In this document: piece after piece, positions 52,801 through 61,909 of the stretch
Layout: each line of letters starts with the position of its first letter
Numbering within the stretch: the stretch's first letter is position 1
Assembly: GCA_964036195.1 (NCBI GenBank)
Contig: OZ038451.1
Location: 28,537,927-28,601,926 of the forward strand
Length of the DNA: 64,000 bases
Reading direction: 5' to 3'
Source: Sphaerolaimus hirsutus
Taxonomy: Eukaryota > Nematoda > Chromadorea > Monhysterida > Sphaerolaimidae
Position numbers and translations under genes: made by a program
The notes under the pieces: model-generated
The model's database searches: none
The model's input: only the letters and a program-made list of their open reading frames with translations
Told to the model about the DNA's origin: nothing

Positions 52801-54847
52801 TGATCTGTCCAACTTTGAGCAATTCTGTCTCCAATTGCTGCCAAATTGCTGTCTGTTCCTCAGACAGGGGAGTATCCCACTCTTTGGCACTTGGTCCTGA
52901 ATGCCATAACGTCTGCAAAAATCTCTTTGCTGGCAGTAGGACAGGACTGACGAGTCCCATTGGATCAAAACATCCCGCAGTCACCTTTGCAACTGTCCTT
53001 TTCGTGGGAAGTTTGATTTTCTGGTCAGTTTCTGATAATTGTGATTGCTGGACTGTCTTTGGCGTTTTCAGCCACATCTGGTCGCTTTCTGTGTCCCATT
53101 TCATTCCTAAGACTGTTGTGACAATTTCCTTGGCTACATCTGACTCTGCCAATTGCCAAGTAAAGCTCTTATTATTGCTGTTCCACTCTCTCAGATTCAT
53201 CTGTGCCTCTGTAAACAGCACTTTGGATTCCTGGTACAATTCGATTGCTTTCTGCTCTGTGTCCACACTGAGGATCAAATTATCCACATACAGATTTTCA
53301 TTGATCAATTTTGCATTTTCTGTGCCAGCTTGATTCAGGTGGTATCTGACTGTCAGCGCCAGCAGCGCTGGGCTGCAGATTATACCAAATGGAACTCTGG
53401 CAAATCTGTAAATCTGAATATTGTCCTCCATGGATGGTTTTGTGGGATCCTTGTACCACAGAAATCTTGTCACATCTCTGTCACTGTCCTGTAGACTAAT
53501 CTGCAGAAACGCTTTCTCTATGTCTGTGACCAGAGCGATTCCATGCAACCGGAATCGCATCAGCATCCCTACCAGCTGCGGTAGTATCACTGGACCGCGG
53601 TACATGCATTCATTCAAGCTTGGCATGCTTGGCGGTTTTGCTGAGGCGTCATATACCTCTCTGACCTTTGTGGTAGTTTTCTCTGGCATTATCACTGGTT
53701 GATGAGGCAATATATGGAATTTTCTGCCATCCATAATATCCTCTTGCACTTTCTCAATCACTCCTTGCTCCTCTTGTGCTTTCATGATTGCCTGAATTTT
53801 CTCCAGTAATTCTGGGTCTCTCTTGAGCCTATTGGTGAGGTACCTGAACCTCTTGAACGCCATTGCTTTGTTGTCTGGGAGTTCATGCAAATTTGGCCTG
53901 TACATGAACTTTACGGAGTACCGTCCATCTGGGTTTCTCTGTACACTCTCATTGAATTGCTTGATGGCCTCATCATCCTTGATGAGGTCTGGCTGGTCCA
54001 TTATGCCAATGGTATCCAGTCTGTCCATGTCTTTGACATTCGGTACAGGAGCAATTGACAAAGGTGCTTCCTTGTACCACTTTTCTCTCTGAATTTGATG
54101 CACAATTGTGTTGACCACCACCGGATATGCGCCATCCGTGGTCCATTGATTTCTGTTGCTCATCAGCTGCCCACCTCCCATCAGCAATCCCAATTCTGAT
54201 GGAATGACATACAATCCTGACGGAAGTCTGGTGGTGCTGGTGTTTCTGGACATCAAGTCCCAGAAATAATTCAAGCCCACTATAATGTCTGGCTTGAATT
54301 TGCACTCTGTCCCTTTTTCTTTGGGAATTCTGTCTGCAAAGTAACTCTCATCCGGGAAGTACTTCTGCAGGTACTTTTCATCCTGTTCTGATACAGGCAC
54401 TTTGACTTGTTCTGTGGTCAACGTCGGGACCACATCAGCCACCATATCAACTTTCTGGCCATTTCTGAGCCGCATTCTGAATTCCACTTGCTGTACTACT
54501 TTATAGTGCGGCTTTTCATTTCCGAATGTGTACACCTGGATGTGGTGTTCACCTGTACTCTTCAAATTGAGTTTCTTGGCCACTTTCTCTGACATGTACG
54601 TTCCCTGGGATCCTGTGTCCAGGAACGCTTGAATCTGTAATGGTGGCTGTTCAGGCTCCATTTCTGTATCCATTTCTGAAGCCTCAATCACGGTTCTGGC
54701 TGTCATCAACATTGACATATTCCTGTTTACTGACAGGTTCACTGACGTATTCTGTTGCTTTGTATTTGGTTCTGTAACCACTGTGCTGGATATGGTTTCC
54801 GTCTCTACCATTTCTGGTCCAGCTTCTTCCACAGTGACACAATTCAC
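49856..54847 (-). CDS. BEL/Pao Pol polyprotein
   Basis: It continues from gag through a TGA. Domains in order: aspartic protease (FLDTGSQGTYMS, about residue 77), a BEL-type linker, reverse transcriptase (NECMYRGPVILPQLVGMLM, VTDIEKAFLQISL, FGIICSPALL, then YVDN where YVDD is expected), the peptidase-A17/RNase H region (HIFVDASAMAYSAAAY, WSDSTCCLKWL), integrase zinc motif (H...H...CPTCKKLG), and catalytic Asp, Asp (ISDNATQF) and Glu (GGVYERMVG). The first codon at 54847 is GTG, so no separate start exists and expression must come by stop readthrough from gag. The C-terminal 150 residues lead into env. Confidence 0.93.
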   Translation of the reverse strand: MNCVTVEEAGPEMVETETISSTVVTEPNTKQQNTSVNLSVNRNMSMLMTARTVIEASEMDTEMEPEQPPLQIQAFLDTGSQGTYMSEKVAKKLNLKSTGEHHIQVYTFGNEKPHYKVVQQVEFRMRLRNGQKVDMVADVVPTLTTEQVKVPVSEQDEKYLQKYFPDESYFADRIPKEKGTECKFKPDIIVGLNYFWDLMSRNTSTTRLPSGLYVIPSELGLLMGGGQLMSNRNQWTTDGAYPVVVNTIVHQIQREKWYKEAPLSIAPVPNVKDMDRLDTIGIMDQPDLIKDDEAIKQFNESVQRNPDGRYSVKFMYRPNLHELPDNKAMAFKRFRYLTNRLKRDPELLEKIQAIMKAQEEQGVIEKVQEDIMDGRKFHILPHQPVIMPEKTTTKVREVYDASAKPPSMPSLNECMYRGPVILPQLVGMLMRFRLHGIALVTDIEKAFLQISLQDSDRDVTRFLWYKDPTKPSMEDNIQIYRFARVPFGIICSPALLALTVRYHLNQAGTENAKLINENLYVDNLILSVDTEQKAIELYQESKVLFTEAQMNLREWNSNNKSFTWQLAESDVAKEIVTTVLGMKWDTESDQMWLKTPKTVQQSQLSETDQKIKLPTKRTVAKVTAGCFDPMGLVSPVLLPAKRFLQTLWHSGPSAKEWDTPLSEEQTAIWQQLETELLKVGQIRFNRNLNYQSGADAQLHIFVDASAMAYSAAAYICQKTENDSGTSSLLYSRLRLAPKKPEVTIPRLELLAMLIGSRMSKFVHKELKDVKFSQTVVWSDSTCCLKWLTTAKPLACFVKNRLDEPRKIQSETENMHIRHIAGLENPADMATRGMNMSELEGSNLWWKGPEWLITGEWPEPKVEPVTPEVMAEIKKEELKFPKASPIYLGATQQVISDPDDSNEQADESKQSNPLGIEIQRFSSLTKLLDATVYVMRFVRQMHKKRNRNDSQNGLSEVMESICGTIKPQGIISIEEREIALKYWIKVMQQNHYKGVAEILATGHSKGSQDGKKAAADQQLIKWLNVQMHQDGILKCHGRMEHTDPQEVTVPLILLPAMATVTQLIVRDQHEKLMHAGVQHTLAAIRQKYWITQGRRVIYNVTRTCPTCKKLGAKPYQLPPMPDLPETRVQRARPFQYTGLDYLGPVWYKVDKDHRKMWICLFTCMVTRAVHLESVLDMTAQEFLNAVRRFIARRGKPEAVISDNATQFKLTEKVLSTSTDKAINTGKEWSEMVKSGAVQTYCSQQQIQWNMTTPMAPWQGGVYERMVGITKKHFKAAVGHRMLTLQELLTLLPEVEAVINSRPISYIYGDVKSLRVLTPKDFLTGEGQIGAPQFDADKDGEFVPRMDNAAKLQKYWETTQQTLNKFWDLWHQEYIPSLRERTQVTHKHGRVTATQEPKVNEVVLIYEENMPRGAWRMGRIEQLEPSKDGQIRSAKVRTANRNVVSRPLNQLYPLEINSKTMDIPETAVTVKVDLLDPAIVQKHVRNQSSNRDSVPNPAQNPAQRNSASDRVLRSATGKTTATTSSLVIGMLCMVLMLTGVSESATLRDAGKAYSEVFSRTYVLETSTVRPPSLAAHHGLPPLPSEWPPKSVREMQTYERFKDAIKDHPVEQVISSQSQKYQICTSGRHGHALTVPEEVQCHIPPRNFVKAMKVTLYAQRQIPQKE

Positions 54848-54877
54848 TGTGGCCTTTCTCTGTTGGCTCTGTGCTGG

Positions 54878-56455
54878 TCAACCGAGTGTCGGCACAGACT
54901 TTCTGCCATTGTTTGCTGATTGCTGGCCATTCTGTTGACCATTTGCTCTGAATGCTGGAATTTGTCGTCCAGCGTTTCCATTGCCATTGTCACCAAATTT
55001 CTCTGGGCACACTGCAGTGTGGTGCCTATTGGATTTGCAATAGAAACAATTTCTTGTGAATTGACACTGAGCCATGTAATGCCCTCTCTGCAGGCATCTC
55101 AGGCATCGCTCTGCCTTTGACAAAATTATCCTCCTTTCTCTGGCAGTTTTGAACTTTGGACACTTATCATTAAAGTGTAATTGCTGTGTGTCATTGCAGA
55201 ACACACACGGCCTCCCAGGATTTAAAAATCCAACCTGTGATGCACTCTGACCATTTTGGATCACAGACATGCTCCCTGTGCTGGTCCTTGGGTTCTCTGG
55301 CCCTCTGAATTGATTCCCATTGCCTTGGAATCGATTATTGAATTGCTGTGCGCGCGGATTATTCCCGAATCCCTGGCGCGATTGCTGAACTGGTGCCTCA
55401 GTTTGCTGTGCATGATGTACAGCTTCACTGAGCGCTAGCTGCTTGCCAAACAGCTTTCTGAATATCTCCACCGTCAAGGCTTCCTCAGTTCCCTGTTCCT
55501 TCTGAATTTCTCTGAGAACCTCGGGTGGCACTTTCTGTTGCAGCTGGCTCAACAGCATTGGATGCTCCACTGATTCACCCAGTGACTCCAACTGCTGAAG
55601 CAGCCTTTCAATTGCATCAAACAAAATCCTCATGTCCTGACAGGTATTCCTGGCCTGTCGCAGCTTCATGATATTGCTCATCAGCGTGTTTCTGACCACT
55701 ACTGGCTGGTCATATCTCTTTTTGAGCATTGCAATTGCGGGTGCATAATTTTCTGCGGTCACACTCAATCCGCTGATCATGCCAAATGCTGAACCTTTCA
55801 GCAAGCTTCTCAAGTATGAGAACTTGGAAATGTCCTCCAAATCTGTCCGATTATGAATGTGGGATTCGAACATTTGCCACCATGATCGAAATTTGACAAT
55901 TTCCCCAGTAAACTGTTCAACCTCCAGTTTCTGTAATTTGACGCTCTTTGCTGTGGTTGCATTGGTTGAACTGGCCCCCGGAGCAGCTCCCTGAGCTGTC
56001 AGAGCCATCTGTGCAGCCATCTGCTGTATGAATGCTGTGTTGACTTCATACATGGTACTTCCGCTCAGTTGCTGGATCATATCTTGCAACTCTTCGATGT
56101 ACACATTCATGGCTGCAACTTTCTGTGTAACCAAATCTGACATGTTTGCATACTCATCAAATGCATCTTGGTACATCTTCTGTTCTTGCTCCATCTGATC
56201 GGGCTCGTCAATGTCCTTGACGACATCCCTCCATGCGTCAAATTGAATTCTCACAGCAGTCATTGCACTTTCCAATTTTGCACCCTCCTGTTTGATAGAT
56301 GCAATCACTCTTCTCATTTCTGTTCTCTTTTCTTCCTTTGATGCTCCTGCAAATATCTCTGGATCATATTTGGCATATTCTCTTGCCAATCTGCTGTCCA
56401 CCCTGTGCTTTGCTGGCCCCAGGGTCTTTCTGATGTGACCCGTTGGTGAAACCAT
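54878..56455 (-). CDS. BEL Gag
   Basis: ATG at 56455 (MVSPTGHIRKTLGP); stop TGA at 54880-54878. The N-terminal half is helical and charged with a capsid-like region (FRSWWQMFESHI, FSYLRSLLKGSA, AIAMLKKRYDQP). A Gln/Asn/Gly-rich linker follows, then three zinc-binding clusters: CVFCNDTQQLHFNDKC, CLRCLQRGHYMAQC, CFYCKSNRHHTAVC. This order is typical of BEL/Pao Gag, which packages the element RNA. The frame is open for eight codons upstream of the ATG but without another ATG. Confidence 0.93.
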   Translation of the reverse strand: MVSPTGHIRKTLGPAKHRVDSRLAREYAKYDPEIFAGASKEEKRTEMRRVIASIKQEGAKLESAMTAVRIQFDAWRDVVKDIDEPDQMEQEQKMYQDAFDEYANMSDLVTQKVAAMNVYIEELQDMIQQLSGSTMYEVNTAFIQQMAAQMALTAQGAAPGASSTNATTAKSVKLQKLEVEQFTGEIVKFRSWWQMFESHIHNRTDLEDISKFSYLRSLLKGSAFGMISGLSVTAENYAPAIAMLKKRYDQPVVVRNTLMSNIMKLRQARNTCQDMRILFDAIERLLQQLESLGESVEHPMLLSQLQQKVPPEVLREIQKEQGTEEALTVEIFRKLFGKQLALSEAVHHAQQTEAPVQQSRQGFGNNPRAQQFNNRFQGNGNQFRGPENPRTSTGSMSVIQNGQSASQVGFLNPGRPCVFCNDTQQLHFNDKCPKFKTARERRIILSKAERCLRCLQRGHYMAQCQFTRNCFYCKSNRHHTAVCPEKFGDNGNGNAGRQIPAFRANGQQNGQQSANNGRKSVPTLG

Positions 56456-56479
56456 TTTTGCTGATGAATTTTCTTTCAC

Positions 56480-57683
56480 TGTTTCTTTTTATAGTGCGTC
56501 TCCTGTGACGCCTGTGACGCTTCTCTGCGTCTTTCTATGCAGTGCTCTGTGCACCACGGATTTGTTGTGCCACGCACAATACCAATGCAGTCCTACAGGC
56601 CCCTGACGTGTTCTCACGCATTGACCTTTACTGCACTGGCACCAGGTGTGTTCCTAAAGCCCCTGACGTGATTGTTTACACGCGTTGACTTCAACACACC
56701 GGTCAAATCCACCTGGACAATAAACAATTTATTTGCCCAGCAGTGTGCGCCCAAAGAGGGTCCGTCCACACTCTTTCTGAGCGCTCTGGCGCTCTTTCTG
56801 GCACGCCTGTGTGCCCCGTGACCACACCGGCCACTTGCTTCCTGAGCGGCTCCTGTGCCGCTGTGCGCAGTGCTGCGCTTGCCGTGTCACCTGTGACACG
56901 TTTCTGTGCACTCTGGTGCACCTTCTGATTCTGGGCAGTGTTCCTGTACACTGCTCTGCAATTGCGCCTGTGCAATGCAGAATTCTGGCACTTTTGTGCT
57001 GTCTGATCTGATGGTACCGAGCAGGCACAGCGTGTATATTTGATGGGAGCTCCGCAAAGCCCCTACACACTACCAAGTATCCTAATACTTGGTTTTCAAA
57101 TCCACTCTCTGTCAGCTACAGCCCTCTGTCAGCTACAGCCCTTTGTACACTGATACCCCTACTTTTGCACTTCCGAGGTATGAGTCCACTCTTACCCAGT
57201 GGAGCAAGGGACCTCCGTGAATGCCCAAAAAAACAGCCCTTTGACTAGCGTGGCTCTGTGGCGATCCTGTCTCCGTCAGGTCACCCTCCCTTGGCATAGG
57301 AAGGACGTGCGAGCGGTCACTGGCATCCGGATGTCCAGGAGCGTCCAGCAAAAGTTTGACCACCGTCCGACAATGACTCCTTGTCAAATGCCGGTGCCGC
57401 CCAGCGTCTAGCACCTTGCCAGAACACTGGTGAAAGCTGCCTGAAATCCTGACAGGCTTGTCAGAACTCCAGTGTCCTCCGCGCGTAAGCGTAGAACCGC
57501 TCCCAGGATGTAGACAGGAGTGCCGTGACTTTGGCACAATGCTGTCTGCAAATCAACAGCCAACGCTCAGCCAAGGCCAATTGATGTTCAGCAGGACTTT
57601 TGAAGTTCTGCCAACTGCCGCACAATGTTCGTTCCGGCTTGGTGATAGCACAATGTCATGCAATCACCCTGCTCGCTGCGCCA
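56480..57683 (-). other. BEL untranslated leader
   Basis: 1.2 kb between the 5' LTR and gag, starting with the primer site TGGCGCAGCGAGCAGGG next to 57684. GC-richer than its surroundings, with CACGCGTTGAC and CCCTGACGTG repeats near 56600-56700. No conserved frame. It probably holds packaging and ribosome-entry signals. Confidence 0.6.
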
Positions 57684-58140
57684 TGTGATGAAGCCACCAA
57701 AGTCAGTGTCTTCTACCACCAAATTTGGCTGCTTCAAGACCGTAGTGAGAAACGGCCTTTAGAGTGGTTGATTTCCCGTTGTAGCCGAACGTCCACTTGT
57801 CGACAGCCAAGTTGAGTTTATTTCGTAGTTGCGTGTTGAAAAGGGGGTTCGAATTGTTTCAGGTACTTTATTTCAATCAGATACAGCGTGTTACAAAAGC
57901 GCAAAGTCTAGCGAGCTTCCTAATCGAAGTTTCTATCGCTAGCTTATTTTCGTTCAGTAGCTTGGGGTCCGCAGACTCAAGTAAAAACTTTCAAAGTAGC
58001 TAAGACACGGAAATAATGTATAAAACACAGCTACAGTAATTTCCTAAATTCAAATACACAAATAAGTCATAAATGCAACAAATAAACACATCCAGCCGAA
58101 ACAGTTGCGTTATACTGCGCGTGCATACATTCAAATACTT
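57684..58140 (-). repeat. BEL 5' LTR
   Basis: It matches the 3' LTR at 47376-47832 and should carry the promoter. The minus-strand end TTCATCACA adjoins the primer site. Confidence 0.9.
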
Positions 58141-59202
58141 ATGGTAAAGAAATACCAGGTACAAATTGGGCTAATGGAAAAACTATTAATCTTGAGAGGC
58201 GCGAAGTCGGCAAACTCGGCCGATTTACTAATTTGCTTCAATTTGTCAGAAAACATTGACGCACATTGGAACTAATATGATAGGGTTGGGAAATTATAAA
58301 TAGTAGTGCAAATGTTCCTAATGACGCAAATAGAACATGGTATATTCAACACAACAATAATAATCACTTCCTGAAAACGTATATTTCATAATCAACAAAT
58401 TGGGACTTATTTGGAGTAAATGGGTATTGTAATTGAGCAGAGTCTATAATATATTCAGCTTGAGCAGGGTATTATAAATATCAATATAATATGAGTAGTG
58501 AGCAGGGTTATGTTAAATATGCCTACGTGAAGGGCTTCGTAAATACGTACAGTAAATGCTAGTTGCGCGCAGGGCGCTAATTCTCTATTAGGACGCTGGC
58601 CAAAGTAAATACGTAGCACATAATATAATTACAAGATTTGAGTTTGTCAATTTGCAAGTAAACCATGTAAATGTATATATAATAATGATCAGAAAATTAC
58701 GGCGAGTTGAATGAGCCTAATTTCATATTAATACACCTAATAATAACTTATTTGACCTTTTAACTTAAATGTTCCATATAAACATATCAAATACTTAAAA
58801 TACACTTTCCTAATTGAATATTCTCCATGGATAAATAATATAGTGCAGGAAATATAATTTGCATGGTAAATAATTATAGTGCATGAAAAGTAAAATAGTG
58901 CAAATAAGTAAATGTGCAAATATGAGCCTAATTATCAATTCTCTGTATTTCTTTATCCATCCATTTTGCCACGGTCAGCACATTTAATGTCAAAACTTTT
59001 TGGTGATGTAAAATGTTTGATGTCAAACGCAGCTGAGCTGTAATTCCGGCTTAACAAAGCATACAAGTGTGTTAGAAAAGAAGAGTAAAGCTGTTCATCA
59101 ATGGGCTGGGCTGATTCATTGAATATGTATAGCTTTTGTAAATTAAATACAATTGAATAAGTATGGCAAAAAATATCTGTTCTTCTTCCATTTGGTTCTT
59201 GA
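58141..59202. other. Intergenic, no gene seen
   Basis: Very AT-rich single-copy-looking DNA with no exon, RNA gene or repeat boundary that I recognise. Confidence 0.4.
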
Positions 59203-59385
59203 TATATTCGGCGGACCGTATGGAGACCTACCATAACCCATTTGAATAATGAACCAAAATTTACACAGTTTTTCATCATAATATTTCGTTTTTACTATGG
59301 AATAATTAATTATGAAATTTATCACAAGATTTTATTCATTAAATTATGGTAGGATTCTGCACATACTTGCGGTCCGCCGAGTATA
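59203..59385. mobile_element. MITE, TATTCGGCGGACCG ends
   Basis: ATTCGGCGGACCGTATG at the left, CGGTCCGCCGAGTATA at the right, with CCTACCATAACCCA/TATGGTAGG mirrored next to them. Sister of the element at about 18366-18559; their cores are nearly alike. Confidence 0.7.
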
Positions 59386-59393
59386 GCCATGAA

Positions 59394-59536
59394 TAGTGAT
59401 GGAAAAAGCGCCAGACTTTTGGCGCCAAGCGCCAATGGCGCCAGAGCGTTTTAGCGCCAAGCGCCAAAAGCGCCATGGCGCTTTTTGCTTTGGCACTAGC
59501 GCCAGGCGCCAGCGCCATGGCGCTGTTCCATCACTA
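59394..59536. mobile_element. Non-autonomous hAT, GGCGCC family (143 bp)
   Basis: Ends TAGTGATGGAAAAAGCGCC and GGCGCTGTTCCATCACTA; perfect duplication GCCATGAA (59386-59393, 59537-59544). It inserted a few bases outside the MITE that ends at 59385. Confidence 0.93.
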
Positions 59537-60088
59537 GCCATGAAAAATAAACTGCATCTGCATTGTCCAACTAAGATATACACAATTAACCCCTGTCTGT
59601 TCTTCTGATGTGAGAAGTATCACAGTTATTAAGCATATAATACCTGTCTCTGTAGTTTTTAATCAATGGACAAAGTAATCCTTTAAAAACCTCCACTGTT
59701 TTGAACAAATGCTGAATAAAAAATTACCCAGTTCACAAACTGCATGTTGCCAGGCAGCAGGAGGAGTTTGTGGTCCAATATGGATTCCTGGCCAGTTGAG
59801 AGTTCCCATTGGAGTGAACAAGCCATAATGCTCATGGACATTATTTGGTTCCTGAGATTTAAGTATCAGCAGGGAATATTATGGGCCAAAACTCAGTGGA
59901 CATGTAGACCCAGTGCACATGTAGACCCAGTCCAGTGCACATGTAGACCCAGTGCTCGGGGGCCTGGGACAGGCTTTTTGAGCAGGGGGGACTGTCTGTT
60001 TACTGAGCCCAGTTAACGGGGGAGGGGGCTCAGCCCGACCTCTATCCCCTAAAATTTTACTTGCATGGTGACGGAATGGTGTCATAGC
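59537..60088. other. No gene; decayed repeat with CATGTAGACCCAGTGC units
   Basis: From 59895 to 59955 ACATGTAGACCCAGTGC occurs three times, then G-rich DNA (CGGGGGAGGGGGCTCAG). Similar text lies at 13730-13860, so both are probably copies of one old element. Confidence 0.45.
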
Positions 60089-60416
60089 CACATCATTCTG
60101 ATCATTTTAAGTTCTCAACCATCAAAATCGGTTGAAAATTCATGGAAATATGCACTTCCGAAGGTGTGGCCACTTAGTAACTGCCCGATATAATTTTCGG
60201 AAATTCCAGCCCGGTGCGGTGCCTTTCGGTGCTAGCACCGGCAACCCGCCGGTGCCCTTCGGTGCCGGTGCCATTTTTTCCGAATGGCACCGGTGCCGGT
60301 GCGGTGCGGTGCCATTTTCTGGCCGGTGCCCCAGGGTGCCAGGTGCCCTTTTCATGCGTTGGCAAAGGTGCCGGGGCGGTGCGGTGCCATATTTCCCGGT
60401 GCCTTTAACATCACTA
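60089..60416. mobile_element. hAT-like insertion, GGTGCC arrays
   Basis: GTCATAGC at 60081-60088 and 60417-60424 is a perfect 8-bp duplication. The right end GGTGCCTTTAACATCACTA fits the TAGTGATG family and carries GGTGCCGGTGCGGTGCC arrays. The left end (CACATCATTCTG) does not mirror it, so that terminus is decayed or lost. Confidence 0.7.
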
Positions 60417-60470
60417 GTCATAGCACTGGCGCCATTGTCATTGGCACCAAAAATCACTGATATGTATATA

Positions 60471-60865
60471 CCGTATTACCTCAAATTTACCCCCTCCCCC
60501 TTAAATTAACCCCCCCTCGAAATACCCCCCTAAAATTTGGCTGAGGAAATAATAAACCCCCTCTCGAAATACCCCCTAAAATTGAGTGTAAAGAGAACGA
60601 ACATGACAAATACCGCAGTTTGTGATCTGTACAATGCAGAACACACGTTAAAACTGATGATTGAGTGACGTTAGGGAAGGGTTTATGTGTATATACAGTT
60701 ATATATGCTTTTAAACACATATACATCTATGTAATTGTTTGATTTTACTACGTGTGAGTATAGGGAATTTCCAAAAATTTCTGGCGAAATAATAGGCGAA
60801 TTATCCCCCCTCAAATTTTGCTGGAGAAATAATAAACCCCCTGGGGTTATTTCGAGGTAATACGG
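60471..60865. mobile_element. MITE, CCGTATTACCTCAAATTTACC family
   Basis: TA-flanked ends CCGTATTACCTC (60471) and GAGGTAATACGG (60865). CCCCCCTCGAAATACCCC units; core shared with the right half of the MITE around the Gypsy element (TTTGTGATCTGTACAATGCA). Confidence 0.75.
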
Positions 60866-61688
60866 TAAATATACATGTGTATAGAGTGACAGGCACGCCC
60901 TTCGGTGTATTTTGTAGACAATTGACAGTACAAGGACTGATTTACTTATAAAACATCAGTGCGATGGAAAAATGGGTGAAATTTGGCCTACAAGCGCACT
61001 GGCACGGAGCCATATTATGCATGCTGGTGGCATGAAATCATATTTACATAGAAACGTTCTCATGAAAGGATGCAAGCGTAAAAATGGGGAAAAAATTCTA
61101 AAAATAGCTTAAAATGGCAAATAACACATGAACTAGTGAATTTGAAGGTTAAAGTGATCAAAAAGTATGAAAATCCTTGAAGTTTACATCATTAAAGACT
61201 TGAAGTTTCGTAAGTTCATGTTTACTCATGAGTAAAAGTAAAAAAATTACTTTACGTTTTCTGTACTCAGGGTATTTTATGTTTAATAAATACTTTATGT
61301 TTACGAATACTTTGAAAACAGTTCAGTACTTTTTACAACTCTGCTGCCATGCATATGATTAAAAAATCTGCTGAAAAATACTGCAAATTTTGAAAATTGA
61401 CCAGTTTGAAATCAAAATCAAAATTTTTTGGGCTGTGCATTACGCCCAACAAAGTGCAAGGTGTCAAGGGAGAAACTAAAAAGTGAATGGTTTAATTGGG
61501 GAATCATCACAAACACCCAACAAAATAAATTTAAAAATGGGTTTCCAAAAAAAGAAATCATGATTTCCAGAAAATTTATCTATAAATGAAATTTGTTTTA
61601 ACTGAACCTTGATATTTTTAAGTGCATTTTCTTTAACTAATGAATTGTGTCATGCAGCAGCAGTTTGATAGGTAAGTTTTTCAAACTA
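60866..61688. other. Intergenic, no gene seen
   Basis: AT-rich with no recognisable exon or element border. Confidence 0.4.
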
Positions 61689-61909
61689 CCGTATTACCTC
61701 GAAATACCCCCATGGGGGTTTATTATTTCGCCAGCAAAATTTGAGGGGGGGTTAATTCGAGGGGGGGGGTTTATTCGAGGGTTTTTTTATTTATTATTTT
61801 GTCAGAAATTTTCCATGAAATTCACAGTTAAGAATACGCTTATTATTACACAAAAACGGTAATTAACGTGAGCAAAGGTTATATTGGGGCTATAGAAGTA
61901 CATCTGTAC

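Larger units (their letters stand above)
47376..58140 (-). mobile_element. BEL/Pao LTR retrotransposon with env-like region (10.8 kb)
   Basis: Minus-strand element bounded by LTRs of about 457 bp (57684-58140 upstream, 47376-47832 downstream) that differ at only a few sites. TGGCGCAGCGAGCAGGG directly after the 5' LTR is the likely primer site. A leader of about 1.2 kb (57683-56480) precedes gag. I did not find a convincing target duplication, and the outer LTR border is uncertain by about 11 bp. Gag, pol and env share one reading frame with three in-frame stops. Confidence 0.93.

Noticed and set aside
47759..56455. Alternative genetic code to explain the three in-frame stops in the BEL element
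   Set aside because: Both TAA and TGA are involved, and the cellular genes here end normally (ARL5 with TAA, the MATH-BTB and small genes with TGA).
47489..58003. Two 68-codon frames (47489-47695 and 57797-58003) with the same product
   Set aside because: They are the same stretch of the two BEL LTRs, antisense to the element; no coding support.
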